A DNA stretch of 19,466 nucleotides from an uncultured Oscillospiraceae bacterium (GCA_900548355.1 URKR01000036.1:1-19466); one strand, 5' to 3'; numbered from the stretch's first letter, positions 5,178 through 14,003 are shown. Notes: generated from the letters alone by a model not told the origin. Numbers and translations: made by a program.

Positions 5178-5918
5178 TCAGCCAAGGCCCAGTTGGCGGC
5201 GCACCGCCACGGCCAGCGCCGGCCTGTTGGTGATGACATCGGCCCCGGCCTGCAGCAGCCAGCGCAGGTCGGCTTCCTCATTGACGGTCCAGACCCGTAC
5301 GGCCAGCCCGCTGGCAAGGTACCGGGGCAGGAAGTCCCGCATCCTGACATTCCACAGCCCCGGGTGCAGCCCGCCCACCCCGCGCGCGGCGGCCTGGCCC
5401 TCGATATCAATCAGAATGTCCGAGAAAAGGTAGGCGGTCCTGGCCTGCGGGGCCAGCCGGCGCACCGTCTCGACGCTGTAATGGTTGAAGGAGGAATAGA
5501 TCACCCTGTCCTGCATGCCGTATTCGGCCACCAGCGCGAGCGTCTTGGCCTCGATCCCCTCATACCAGACAAGGCTTGTCTTGAGCTCGATGTTGAGCAG
5601 CAGATCCGTCGGGCGCAGCAGGTCAAGCACCTCGCGCAGGGTGGGAATGCGCGCTTCGGCAAAACCGGGCAGGCCGTTGTCGGCCCGCAGGGCGCGCAGT
5701 TCGGCCAGCGTGCGGTCCTTCACCCAGCCGGCGCCGTCGGTTGTGCGATCCAGCGTTTCGTCATGAATCACGACAAGCTCGCCGTCGCGGCTCAGGTGAA
5801 CGTCCAGTTCAATGCCGTCGGCGCCCTGTTCCACCGCCCTGGCAAAGGCGGGCAGGGTGTTTTCCGGCGCGGCGTCGCTGGCGCCGCGGTGTGCAAAGAT
5901 CGAAACAACAGGCATCAT
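5178..5918 (-). CDS. Glycerophosphodiester phosphodiesterase family protein
   Basis: A 246-residue GDPD-fold hydrolase that would split glycerophosphodiesters into sn-glycerol 3-phosphate and an alcohol. Seen: AHRGASDAAPENT at 9-21 (H10, R11, E19), GIELDVHLSRDG at 35-46 (E37, D39), VVIHDETLDRTTDG at 49-62 (H52) and NIELKT at 109-114 (E111). Together these give the two catalytic His and the metal-binding acidic residues of the family. The C-terminal VWTVNEEADLRWLLQAGADVITNRP is also typical. I chose the ATG at 5918 because GGAGGAG lies 5 nt upstream; 5915 is nearly equivalent, and the longer open frame upstream is unrelated. There is no signal peptide, so it is cytoplasmic. The length is normal. 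The exact substrate cannot be told. Confidence 0.92.
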   Translation of the reverse strand: MMPVVSIFAHRGASDAAPENTLPAFARAVEQGADGIELDVHLSRDGELVVIHDETLDRTTDGAGWVKDRTLAELRALRADNGLPGFAEARIPTLREVLDLLRPTDLLLNIELKTSLVWYEGIEAKTLALVAEYGMQDRVIYSSFNHYSVETVRRLAPQARTAYLFSDILIDIEGQAAARGVGGLHPGLWNVRMRDFLPRYLASGLAVRVWTVNEEADLRWLLQAGADVITNRPALAVAVRRQLGLG

Positions 5919-6005
5919 GCAGTCTCCTCCCCGCGGGGCGGCGGCCGGGCGCCTGCGGCAAAATGCGGCGGGCGGGGGCGGCGGCCCGGGTATGTTTGTG
6001 CTTCT

Positions 6006-6033
6006 ATTATAGCATGGCGCGGGCGGCGGGCAA
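6006..6033 (-). promoter_or_regulatory. promoter of the GDPD gene
   Basis: On the minus strand: TTGCCC (6033-6028), 16-bp spacer, TATAAT (6011-6006) preceded by TGC, an extended -10. The predicted leader is about 80 nt. Confidence 0.65.
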
Positions 6034-6113
6034 GCCTGCCGGGCAAATTCTGTAAAATTTGGCCGCGGCCGGGCAGCGCAGTGCCAAAATCTGTACATTT
6101 TCGACTTTTTTTG

Positions 6114-6122
6114 TGATATACT
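6114..6122 (+). promoter_or_regulatory. extended -10 promoter of the c-di-GMP gene operon
   Basis: TGATATACT, an extended -10 (TGn followed by TATACT) about 70 nt upstream of the GGDEF/EAL start. No good -35 is seen at standard distance, which is acceptable for extended -10 promoters. It diverges from the GDPD promoter. Confidence 0.5.
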
Positions 6123-6190
6123 GAGAACAGGAAAGAATTGCCGGATGCGGGTTCGCCCACAGCCCGCCGCAGGGAAGGAGGCCGGCTTGC

Positions 6191-9100
6191 ATGGAGGAAA
6201 AAACTGCCGCCGCCCCGCGGGAAGAACTGCCGCTGCGCCTGGAAGAACTGCTGCGCCGCGCCAGCCGGGATGCGCTGTCCGGCCTGCTCAACCGGGATAC
6301 GATGGAGCGGGAAATCCGCCGCCGGCTTGCCGCGCTTTTGCCGGAGGAAGCCTGCGCGCTGTTTATCCTGGATCTTGACAATTTCAAACAGGTCAACGAT
6401 ACGTTTGGCCACCAGGCCGGCGACCAGGCGATCCGGGAATCGGCCCGGATGCTGTCCGGCTTGTTCCGGGCCAGCGATATCATAGGCCGGCTCGGCGGGG
6501 ATGAGTTTGCGGTTTTCCTGACCGGGGCGCGCATTACCGAAGAACTGCTGCACCGCAAGGCGGCCCAAATCTGTGATACGCTGCAGCTTTCGGTGGGGGA
6601 AAACGGCACCGTCAGCCTGACAGCCAGCGTCGGCGTCTGCCTGGCGGACGCCAACCAGACCTTTGAAGGGCTGTACCAAAGCGCCGACCTTGCGCTGTAC
6701 CGCGCCAAAAAGAGCGGCAAGCACCGCTACTGCCTCAAGGTGCACGACCGCTTTGAGGGCGAAGCGCCGGCTGACTGCCACCCCATCAGCGCGATCCCGC
6801 TCAACCGCCTGCTTGAAACCATGGCCAGCGGCGTGGCGCTGCTGGAAATGGGCCCCCAGCCGCGGGTGGTCTATGTCAGCCCGAGCTTTTGCCGGCTCAT
6901 CGGGGCCGATCCGGGCGCCTACCCGGTGCCGCAGCCGCTCACGGCGCTGGTTCATCCCGATGATTTCTGCGCGCTGGAGCAGGCGCTGCGGGAGGGCCTG
7001 CGCAGCTGCCGCCCGGTGGAATATACCCACCGCCTGGCAACGGCGGACGCCCGGCGCTGGCTGTGGTGCCATACCCGGGCCGAGCGCATCCCGTACGACA
7101 GCCCCCGGCCGATGCTGCTGGTGACCGGCAGCGATGTTTCGGCCTATAAAGAAAAGGAACAGCGGCTGACAGAATCCAACCGGAGGTTGCGCACGGCGTT
7201 TGACCAGGTGGCCCAGCAGATGTGGGAAGTGGACCTTGCGGCCAGGACCTTCAGCCTGTACGCCCCGGGCGGGGGCGAACCTTCGGCCGGCACCGCCTTC
7301 CCCGACGGCATGGTGGAAACCGGCTGGGTGCATCCGCGCTCGGCCCGGGCGTTCTGCGCGTTTGCCCGTGCGCTGTGCGGCGGCCAGGCACAGGGGTACG
7401 GCAATTTTCTGCTGCGCCTGCACCCGGCTGACCGCTACCGCTGGACGGTTTTGTCCTACCGTCTGCTGTGTGATGAAGCCGGGCGCGCGGTGCGGGCGGT
7501 CGGCGTGGCGGAACCGCTGGACCAGACCTTCCGGCGCTACCACCCCGGCGCCAATCCCAAAGGGGTCATGCCCTCCGCCATGCTGGCCGACCTTGTGGCC
7601 GAAATGCGGCTCAACCTTACCCGCGATACGGTGGAAGAGCTCTGGGTGGAAGGGCAGGACCAGACTGCGGCCTGGGTGGGCGTTCCGGCCCGAGCCATGC
7701 TGCGCCAACAGCGCGCCGGCCTGCGCCGGGATGACAGCGCCAACGGGGCGGATGATTTTTCCGCCTGCTTTTCCACGGCGCAGATGCGGGCGCAGTTCGG
7801 CGCCGGGCGCCGCTGGCTGGCCGCCGTTTACCAGCGGGTGGATGCCGGCGGCAACATCCGCCGGGTGCGCCACCTGGTGCGTATGACCCAAGACCCGCAG
7901 ACCGGTGCGCTGCTGGCGTTCGGCTGCCTGCTGCACCTGCACCTGCCCGCCGTGTGGGAGCGGCGGCTCTGCACCGAAAGCGGCGCTTTTGACCCGATCA
8001 CCCGGCTGTATGACCGCGGCTTTATCGCACGGGCGGCCGGTGCGTTTGCCGGTGCCGGGGCCGGCGCTTACGCGGTGGCGGTTGTGCAGGCGCTGGGCCT
8101 TGCCGCCGGCCAGGAGGAAGACCCGGCCCCGGCGCGGCGCACCCGCCAGGGGATCGCCGCGGCGTTTGCGGCGGCGCTGGGCGGCGGCTGCCTGCTGGGC
8201 CAGTATGCGCCGGACCAGCTGGTTGTGCTGTTTCCGCTGCCGCTCCCGCAGGAGGAACTGCAGCGCAGGCTGGAGGAGGCGTTTGCCTTCCTGCGGATTG
8301 CCGTGCAGGAAGGCCTGCCGCCGCACACGCTGCGGTTTGTTGCCGGCGTGGCGGTGCGCCAGGCCGATGCCGAACCCTATGAGGAAATGCTGAACCGCGC
8401 GCTGTGCCTGTGCGGGCTGTGCTGGAACGCGCCCGGCGATATGGTGGCCTTCACGCGGGAAGGGGAAACGCTGCCCTGGGCGCTGCCTGAAGGCGCCGGG
8501 CAGGAAGCCGGCCTGCGCGAACAGCCGGCCGGGGCCGACCGCCCGCTGACCGAAGAAGAAAAGGATGTGGCGCTGCGCTGCATGGCCGCCATGCTTGCCG
8601 CCGAAACCCTTGAAAGCTCGGTTCAGGGCGTGCTGCAGCAGCTGGGCGTCTATTGCGGGGCGGACCGTGTCTATATTGTCAGCCTTGCGCCGGGCGGCCG
8701 GGTGATTACCATGCCGTATGAATGGACAGGCCCGGGCAAAACCGGCATCCGGCAGGCGGTTTCGGGGCTGCCGCGCGGGCGGTTCCCGCTGCTGGAACGC
8801 TGTATGGCGCAGCGCAAACCGGTGTTTTTGTCCCGCAGCCAGCCGCCCGGCCGGGAGGGCGCCTGGCGGTTTGCGGTGTACCCGCTGCTGCAAAAGGAAA
8901 GGGTGGAAGGCTTCCTTTGCATGGAAAACGCGCGCCGCCACGCCGACGATGCGGCGCTGGTCAACGCCCTGCTGCCCCTGCTGCAGCGGGAACCGGAACG
9001 GTTCAGCCGCAGCGGCGGCATGGCGGGGGATGTGGGCCGGCTGATGGGCATGCCGGACCTGCGCGCCTACCTGGCCACCGTGGCCGGGCTGGACGCCGCG

Positions 9101-10282
9101 CGCTATACTTCGCTGGGGGCGGTCTGCCTGGATATCCCGGGCATTGCCGCCATCAACGGCAGCCACGGCTTTGCCTACGGCAGCCAGCTGCTGTGGTATG
9201 CCTGCCAGGCCATGGCCGATGTGTTCGGCCCGGACCTGCTTTTCCGCACCTGGGAGGCGGAGTTCGTCGCTTTTCTGCCCAACACCACCCAGCCGGTGTT
9301 TGCAGGGCGGTGCGAGCGGCTGCGCTCCATCCTGCGCCGGCGCTACCCGCGGGACCTGCGCCTGGGCTTTGCCTGGGCCGAAGGCGATTTTACCGGCCGC
9401 AGCCTGGTGGATGCCGCGCGCCGCAGCATGGCGGCCGAGCGGGTGGGCGTGCCGCCGGGCCTGCCTGACCTGCTGCTGGCCCCGCCGGGCGAACCCCGCG
9501 CCGCGCTTGAAAACGGGATCCGGGCGGTGGTGTACTTCCAGCCCAAGGTTGCGCTGTTCACCGGCCGGCTGGCCGGGGCCGAAGCGCTTGTGCGCGGCGT
9601 GGGGCCGGATGGCCGGCTGATCCCGCCGGATTCCTTCCTGCCGGAACTGGAAGAGACAGGCGGCATCCGGGAACTGGACCTTTATGTGCTGGACCGCGCG
9701 CTTGCCCAGGTTGACCGCTGGCGGGCCGAAGGGCTCGGCGTTGTGCCGGTGGCGGTCAACCTGTCCCGCGTGACGCTGCGCAGCCCGTCGCTGCCGGCTT
9801 CGATCCTGGCGATCCAAAGCCGGTACCCGGCCCTGCCGCCAAGCGCGCTGGAACTGGAAATCACCGAACAGGCCGATGCAGTCGGAACCGAAACGCTGCA
9901 CAGCCTGGTGGCGCAGTTCCACTCGTTCGGGCTGCGGGTCAGCCTGGACGATTTCGGCGCGCGGTACGCCAACCTTTCTCTTTTTGCCAGCGTGCCGTTT
10001 GACGCGGTCAAACTGGACCGCAGCCTTGTCGCCGACCTGGCGGGCAACCCGGTCAACCGGCAGCTTGTGCATGATATCTTTCAGCTTTGCCGCATGCGCG
10101 GCATTGATTGCCTGGCGGAAGGGGTGGAGACGCCCGAACAGGTCCGCCTGCTGCAGGACGCCGGCTGCACCTGGGCGCAGGGGTTTTATTATGACCCGCC
10201 GCTGCCGGCAGACCGGTTTGCGCAGCGGTACCTGCAGCCGGCGCCGCCCGCCGCGCCCACACAAAGGAGGAACCACGGATGA
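6191..10282 (+). CDS. Large multidomain c-di-GMP signalling protein (GGDEF-PAS-PAS-degenerate GGDEF-GAF-degenerate GGDEF-EAL)
   Basis: A 1363-residue soluble protein that should make and/or break cyclic di-GMP. The first GGDEF (about 25-182) has an intact GGDEF motif at 102-106 and an RxxD inhibitory site at 93-96, so it looks like an active, product-inhibited diguanylate cyclase. PAS-like sensors follow at about 200-325 and 335-450. Residues 460-590 are an unassigned, possibly PAS-like region. A degenerate GGDEF-like fold begins at DPITRLYDRG (601), a GAF-like domain spans about 785-938, and another degenerate GGDEF (950-1085) has RTWEAEF where RxGGDEF is expected. The C-terminal EAL domain keeps EAL 1131-1133, N1190, E1223, D1253-D1254, K1274, E1310 and Q1330, and looks catalytically competent. 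There is no membrane segment. GGAAGGAGG precedes the ATG. The stop overlaps the CheB/CheR start by 4 bp, implying coupled translation. Boundaries of the middle domains are approximate. Confidence 0.9.
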   Translation: MEEKTAAAPREELPLRLEELLRRASRDALSGLLNRDTMEREIRRRLAALLPEEACALFILDLDNFKQVNDTFGHQAGDQAIRESARMLSGLFRASDIIGRLGGDEFAVFLTGARITEELLHRKAAQICDTLQLSVGENGTVSLTASVGVCLADANQTFEGLYQSADLALYRAKKSGKHRYCLKVHDRFEGEAPADCHPISAIPLNRLLETMASGVALLEMGPQPRVVYVSPSFCRLIGADPGAYPVPQPLTALVHPDDFCALEQALREGLRSCRPVEYTHRLATADARRWLWCHTRAERIPYDSPRPMLLVTGSDVSAYKEKEQRLTESNRRLRTAFDQVAQQMWEVDLAARTFSLYAPGGGEPSAGTAFPDGMVETGWVHPRSARAFCAFARALCGGQAQGYGNFLLRLHPADRYRWTVLSYRLLCDEAGRAVRAVGVAEPLDQTFRRYHPGANPKGVMPSAMLADLVAEMRLNLTRDTVEELWVEGQDQTAAWVGVPARAMLRQQRAGLRRDDSANGADDFSACFSTAQMRAQFGAGRRWLAAVYQRVDAGGNIRRVRHLVRMTQDPQTGALLAFGCLLHLHLPAVWERRLCTESGAFDPITRLYDRGFIARAAGAFAGAGAGAYAVAVVQALGLAAGQEEDPAPARRTRQGIAAAFAAALGGGCLLGQYAPDQLVVLFPLPLPQEELQRRLEEAFAFLRIAVQEGLPPHTLRFVAGVAVRQADAEPYEEMLNRALCLCGLCWNAPGDMVAFTREGETLPWALPEGAGQEAGLREQPAGADRPLTEEEKDVALRCMAAMLAAETLESSVQGVLQQLGVYCGADRVYIVSLAPGGRVITMPYEWTGPGKTGIRQAVSGLPRGRFPLLERCMAQRKPVFLSRSQPPGREGAWRFAVYPLLQKERVEGFLCMENARRHADDAALVNALLPLLQREPERFSRSGGMAGDVGRLMGMPDLRAYLATVAGLDAARYTSLGAVCLDIPGIAAINGSHGFAYGSQLLWYACQAMADVFGPDLLFRTWEAEFVAFLPNTTQPVFAGRCERLRSILRRRYPRDLRLGFAWAEGDFTGRSLVDAARRSMAAERVGVPPGLPDLLLAPPGEPRAALENGIRAVVYFQPKVALFTGRLAGAEALVRGVGPDGRLIPPDSFLPELEETGGIRELDLYVLDRALAQVDRWRAEGLGVVPVAVNLSRVTLRSPSLPASILAIQSRYPALPPSALELEITEQADAVGTETLHSLVAQFHSFGLRVSLDDFGARYANLSLFASVPFDAVKLDRSLVADLAGNPVNRQLVHDIFQLCRMRGIDCLAEGVETPEQVRLLQDAGCTWAQGFYYDPPLPADRFAQRYLQPAPPAAPTQRRNHG

Positions 10283-12813
10283 GCAAACCAGAAAAAAAGC
10301 AGGGCTCGGCCGCCGTCATCGGCATCGGCGCGTCGGCCGGCGGGCTGGAAGCGCTGCAGCAATTTTTTGACTACATGCCTTCGGACAGCGGGCTCAGCTT
10401 TGTTGTGATCCAGCATCTTTCACCCGATTACAAAAGCCTGATGGCCGATATCCTGGCCAAACACACCGATATGACGGTCCGCCAGGCCGAGGACGGTATG
10501 CCGGTGCGGCCCGACCACCTCTACCTGATCCCGCCCAAGAAAAACCTGACGCTGCACGAAGGCCGGCTGGTCCTGTCAGACTATGACGCCAGCGCGCTCA
10601 ACCACCCGATTGATATCTTTTTTACCTCCCTGGCCGAGGAAAAGCGGGAAAAGGCGATTGTCGTCGTATTGTCCGGCACCGGGTCGGACGGTACCAACGG
10701 GGTCAAGGCGGTCAAAGAACGCGGCGGTCTTGTCATCGCGCAGGCGCCGGAAAGCGCCAAGTTTGACGGCATGCCCCGCAGCGCGATCAACACCGGTCTG
10801 GCGGATTTCATCCTGACCCCGCAGGAAATTGCCGAGGAGATCCTGAACTTTTCCTTTACGCCGGCGCTGCTGCACAACCGCCCCGGCGATGCGGCGGCTT
10901 CGGAGGAAGACGAGCTCTTCTCAGAGGAGGAGACCCTCTCCCACATCTATGCGATCCTGAAAAATGCGAGCGGCATCGACTTTACCTATTACAAGCGCAC
11001 AACGATCCTGCGCCGGATCGAACGGCGGATGCTGGTGACCCACACCGCCACGCTGGCGGATTTCGCCCGGTTGCTCGGCGATTCCCCCGAGGAGGTCAAC
11101 ACCCTTGTCAAGGAGATCCTGATCGGGGTGACAAACTTCTTCCGCGACCCGGCTTTCTTTGAAAAGCTCAAATATAACGCCGTCTACAAAATCATCGAGC
11201 GCGCGGCGGAGGACGAGCCGATCCGGGTTTGGAGCGCCGGCTGCTCCACCGGGGAGGAAGCCTACTCCCTCGCAATCCTTTTCCGCGAAGCGATGGAGGA
11301 GATGCAGGTGACGCGGGATGTCAAAATCTTTGCGACCGATGTCGATGCCCGCGCGATCGAGCAGGCCGGCAAGGGCCTGTACTCGGAAAATATTCTGGAC
11401 GATGTAACCCCGGAGCGTCTGGCCAAGTTCTTCATCAAGCAGAACGATCAATACCAGATCAGCAAGGAAGTGCGGCGGATGATTGTGTTCGCCACCCACA
11501 ACATCTTCTCTGACCCGCCGTTCGGCAAGCTGGATTTGATCTGCTGCCGCAACGTCATGATCTATTTCCAGCCGGTGCTGCGGCGCGGGCTGTTTGCCAT
11601 CTTCCACTCGGCGCTCAAAAACAACGGCTACCTCTTCCTTGGCAAGAGCGAGACGGCCGGCGAATACATCAACCTGTTCAAACCGGTCTGCAGCGCGGAA
11701 AAAATCTACCTGCACAAAAGTGAAGGCAAAGTCGAAGACCTCACCCCGCCCACCTTTACGATCCCCAACATCCAGGCCATCACGCCGGCCGGCATCCACC
11801 AGGCTGGCGCCGCCGCGCCGGACACCGGCCGCGAAACCGTCTACACCCAGTTCTTGGAAAAGTTCATGCCGGCTTCGGTCATCCTTGGCCCGGACGATAC
11901 GGTGCTGCACTTTTTCGGCAGCTACAGCGATTACCTGACCCTGGCGCCGGGCAAGGCGACACTGAACTTTTTCTCCATGCTGCATAAGGACCTGAACCTG
12001 GCCGCCGCCACGGCGGTCAGCCGCTGCCGCACCGAGCACACCCCTGTCACCTACACCGACATCGCGGTGGATTGCCCGGCCGGGCGCCGGGTGGTCAGCC
12101 TCAGCGTGCAGCCGATCCCGCCCGCCAACCCGGACGATGACGCCGGGCTGCTGGCCGTCCTCTTTCTTGAAGACCACCCGGCCGAACTGGCCGGCACGGT
12201 TGAAAAGTACAACCTTGATGCAACGGCGGCCCGCCGCATTGCAGAACTGGAACGGGAATTCTCAGTCTCCCAGAGCGACCTGCGCGCAACGATCCAGCGG
12301 CTTGAGACGGTCAACGGCGAACTGCAGGCGGCCAATGAGGAGCTGCTGACAGCCAACGAGGAACTGCAAAGCTCGACCGAGGAACTGCAGTCGGTCAATG
12401 AGGAGCTCTACACCGTCAACACCGAGCACCAGCTCAAACTCGACGAGCTGACCATGATGACCAACGACCTTTCCAACTTCCTGTCCTCCACCATGATCGG
12501 GATTCTGTTTGTGGACAGCAACCTGAACATCCGCAAGTTTACCGAATATGTCGGCCGGGAATTCCAGCTCATGGACCACGATATCGGCCGCTCCATCCAG
12601 ATCTTTGCCCACAGCTTCCCCGATGAGGCGATCGAGGCCGACTGCCGCACCGTGCTCAAAAACCTGACCTCGATCGACCGTGAGGTTACCGCCATGAACG
12701 GCCGGCATTACACGCTGCGCATCGCCCCCTACCGCACCACCGAAAACAGCATCCGCGGCCTGGTCATCACGATTATCGACAGTCTGGGAACCGAGGGGGA
12801 GAAGAGGACGTGA
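10279..12813 (+). CDS. CheB-CheR hybrid with C-terminal coiled coil and PAS domain
   Basis: An 844-residue fusion. The N-terminal CheB-type methylesterase (about 10-190) has catalytic S19 in GASAGG, H46 in IQHLSPD and D137 in SGTGSDGT; the usual receiver domain of CheB is absent. The CheR-type methyltransferase (about 220-480) has YYKRTTILRRIERRM at 238-251, the SAM motif SAGCSTGEEAYS at 319-330 and RNVMIYF at 424-430. A degenerate PAS-like region may lie near 520-635. A long heptad coiled coil (about 648-722) and a PAS domain (about 728-835) end the protein. Relatives often continue into a histidine kinase; this one stops after PAS. AAAGGAGG lies upstream of the ATG, and the start overlaps the c-di-GMP gene stop (ATGA). 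No chemoreceptor, CheA or CheW gene lies in the window, so the substrate is unlikely to be a conventional local receptor. Domain calls are firm; function is inferred. Confidence 0.92.
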   Translation: MSKPEKKQGSAAVIGIGASAGGLEALQQFFDYMPSDSGLSFVVIQHLSPDYKSLMADILAKHTDMTVRQAEDGMPVRPDHLYLIPPKKNLTLHEGRLVLSDYDASALNHPIDIFFTSLAEEKREKAIVVVLSGTGSDGTNGVKAVKERGGLVIAQAPESAKFDGMPRSAINTGLADFILTPQEIAEEILNFSFTPALLHNRPGDAAASEEDELFSEEETLSHIYAILKNASGIDFTYYKRTTILRRIERRMLVTHTATLADFARLLGDSPEEVNTLVKEILIGVTNFFRDPAFFEKLKYNAVYKIIERAAEDEPIRVWSAGCSTGEEAYSLAILFREAMEEMQVTRDVKIFATDVDARAIEQAGKGLYSENILDDVTPERLAKFFIKQNDQYQISKEVRRMIVFATHNIFSDPPFGKLDLICCRNVMIYFQPVLRRGLFAIFHSALKNNGYLFLGKSETAGEYINLFKPVCSAEKIYLHKSEGKVEDLTPPTFTIPNIQAITPAGIHQAGAAAPDTGRETVYTQFLEKFMPASVILGPDDTVLHFFGSYSDYLTLAPGKATLNFFSMLHKDLNLAAATAVSRCRTEHTPVTYTDIAVDCPAGRRVVSLSVQPIPPANPDDDAGLLAVLFLEDHPAELAGTVEKYNLDATAARRIAELEREFSVSQSDLRATIQRLETVNGELQAANEELLTANEELQSSTEELQSVNEELYTVNTEHQLKLDELTMMTNDLSNFLSSTMIGILFVDSNLNIRKFTEYVGREFQLMDHDIGRSIQIFAHSFPDEAIEADCRTVLKNLTSIDREVTAMNGRHYTLRIAPYRTTENSIRGLVITIIDSLGTEGEKRT

Positions 12814-12853
12814 AAAGGCAGAACGATTTCTGAGAGGTAAGCATTCTTAGAAA

Positions 12854-12977
12854 CGTTAAGAGTTGAGCGTTCAGCGTTAAGAGGCGGTGTGCCTTCGGCG
12901 CGATTTTGAAAAGCGTCGGAAACCTTCCTCTGCTTTTTGAGCGCGCAGCGCGATCCACCTTATCCAAACTCTTAACG
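12854..12977. repeat. intergenic element bounded by 11-bp inverted repeats
   Basis: Perfect terminal inverted repeats CGTTAAGAGTT (12854-12864) and AACTCTTAACG (12967-12977) enclose about 100 bp. CGTTAAGAG recurs as a direct copy at 12875-12883. There is no open frame of note. It sits between the CheB/CheR stop and the terminator. It looks like a small non-autonomous or REP-type repeat; copy number elsewhere is unknown. The rest of the 233-nt gap holds only this element and the following terminator. Confidence 0.55.
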
Positions 12978-12997
12978 CGACACTCTGACAAAAACTT

Positions 12998-13041
12998 CCG
13001 CCCGGAACCTGCCGGCTTTGCCGGGGTTCCGGGCGGTTTTT
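12998..13041. terminator. bidirectional intrinsic terminator between CheB/CheR and nrdG
   Basis: A 12-bp perfect stem CCGCCCGGAACC (12998-13009) / GGTTCCGGGCGG (13025-13036), followed by TTTTT on the plus strand. AAAAAC precedes it, giving a T-run on the minus strand as well. It ends just before the nrdG stop, so it serves both convergent genes. Confidence 0.9.
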
Positions 13042-13046
13042 GCGGT

Positions 13047-13595
13047 TTACATTTTGTGGTCGGCGAAGATCGGGTCGTCCTGCCAGAGCACCGTGTGCCC
13101 GGCCGCGCGGGTCTTGTTCAAATCAATGATGCGCTGGTTTTTGGAGCCGCGGAACCGCAGCGTGATGTCCTTCTCCTCGGTCAAAAATTCGCCGTCCACC
13201 AGGACGTCCAGCAGCGCAAGCATTTCGTCGGTCACTTCGCAGCGGGCCGGGCTTTCCTGCAAAAGCTCTTTTTCATAGGAATTGCCGGTGTAGCACCAGA
13301 TGGTCTTGTGCGGGTACAGCACCCGCACATCGCGCAGAAACGGGACGAGCGCGCGCTGGTTTTCGGGCTCGAACGGTTCGCCGCCGAGCAGCGAAAGCCC
13401 GTCGATATAATCAGGCGCCAGGCTGCCCAAAATCGCATTGCGGGCGGCTTTGTCAAACGGCCGGCCGTAACAGAAATCCCAGGCGACGGCGTTGAAGCAG
13501 TCCTTGCAGTGGCGGCGGCAGCCTGATACAAACAGGCTGGTGCGCACGCCTTCGCCGTTGGCAATGTCGCAGTATTTGATGTTGGCGTAGTTCAT
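13047..13595 (-). CDS. nrdG: Anaerobic ribonucleotide reductase activating protein (radical SAM)
   Basis: A 182-residue radical-SAM enzyme that uses S-adenosylmethionine and a [4Fe-4S] cluster to place the glycyl radical on NrdD. Seen: CRRHCKDC at 26-33 (C26, C30, C33), the Cx3Cx2C cluster motif; GEGVRTSLFVSGC before it; LLGGEPFEPEN at 69-79 (the GGE motif); and WCYTGNSYE at 100-108. A C-terminal FRGSKNQRIID segment is typical of NrdG. I chose the ATG at 13595, which gives normal family length with a GGAAAG ribosome-binding site; the longer frame upstream has no homology. It is divergent from nrdD rather than downstream of it. Confidence 0.95.
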   Translation of the reverse strand: MNYANIKYCDIANGEGVRTSLFVSGCRRHCKDCFNAVAWDFCYGRPFDKAARNAILGSLAPDYIDGLSLLGGEPFEPENQRALVPFLRDVRVLYPHKTIWCYTGNSYEKELLQESPARCEVTDEMLALLDVLVDGEFLTEEKDITLRFRGSKNQRIIDLNKTRAAGHTVLWQDDPIFADHKM

Positions 13596-13686
13596 GGGTC
13601 TTTCCTTTCGGGGGCGGGGCGAACGGCACCATATCTGGTGGCGGCGCGGGTGCCTTGGCCCCGTATCTCGGTATGTTGCGGCTCTT

Positions 13687-13715
13687 AGTATACCAGCCTG
13701 GGGGCCAAAGCGCAA
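13687..13715 (-). promoter_or_regulatory. promoter of nrdG
   Basis: On the minus strand: TTGCGC (13715-13710), 17-bp spacer, TATACT (13692-13687) preceded by TGG, giving an extended -10. The leader would be about 85 nt. Confidence 0.6.
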
Positions 13716-13793
13716 GGGGGCGGCGGGCAGAAAAGGGCAAAAATGACGCTGGAACAAAGATTCGGAAAAAGCCGACGGAAATGTCAAAAAAAT

Positions 13794-13916
13794 CCCCTTG
13801 AATTTCGTCGTTTTGTGAAGAAAGATCTTTTCGGCGTCGCAGCGATGGAAACGGAATATTTGGGGCAAAATTGAGAATGGGACACAAGATGTTGTGGCCT
13901 TTCCCCTTGACTTTCG
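13794..13916. repeat. imperfect direct repeat in the nrdG-nrdD intergenic region
   Basis: CCCCTTGAATTTCG (13794-13807) and CCCCTTGACTTTCG (13903-13916) match at 13 of 14 positions. The second copy contains the -35 box of the nrdD promoter. The intervening ~95 bp is relatively AT-rich, with an AAAGATCTTT palindrome at 13821-13830 and no gene. This may be a duplicated regulator site or chance. Confidence 0.35.
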
Positions 13917-13935
13917 GGGCGCGATAGGATAATAT
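13907..13935 (+). promoter_or_regulatory. promoter of nrdD
   Basis: TTGACT (13907-13912), 17-bp spacer, TAATAT (13930-13935). The predicted leader is about 100 nt and contains an inverted repeat and a hairpin. Confidence 0.7.
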
Positions 13936-13963
13936 AGTCTTGCTCGCCTCATGGCGGGTTATA

Positions 13964-13980
13964 CAGTTTGTATAAAACTG
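13964..13980. promoter_or_regulatory. inverted repeat downstream of the nrdD transcription start
   Basis: CAGTTT-GTATA-AAACTG, a 6-bp-arm palindrome about 30 bp downstream of the nrdD -10. It could be a repressor operator. It does not match the usual NrdR box well. Confidence 0.4.
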
Positions 13981-14003
13981 CTCCATATACAAGATAGATA
14001 GCC

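Noticed and set aside
5915..10276. A 1453-codon open frame antisense to the GGDEF/EAL gene
   Set aside because: It is rich in Arg, Ala, Pro, Gln and His with no recognisable domain, and mirrors the GC-biased third positions of the sense gene. The sense strand has clear domains and a ribosome-binding site.
13928..13999. Possible NrdR boxes (AATATAGT and CATATACAAG) upstream of nrdD
   Set aside because: Both match the NrdR consensus only partly and lack the usual tandem spacing, so they were not annotated as NrdR sites.
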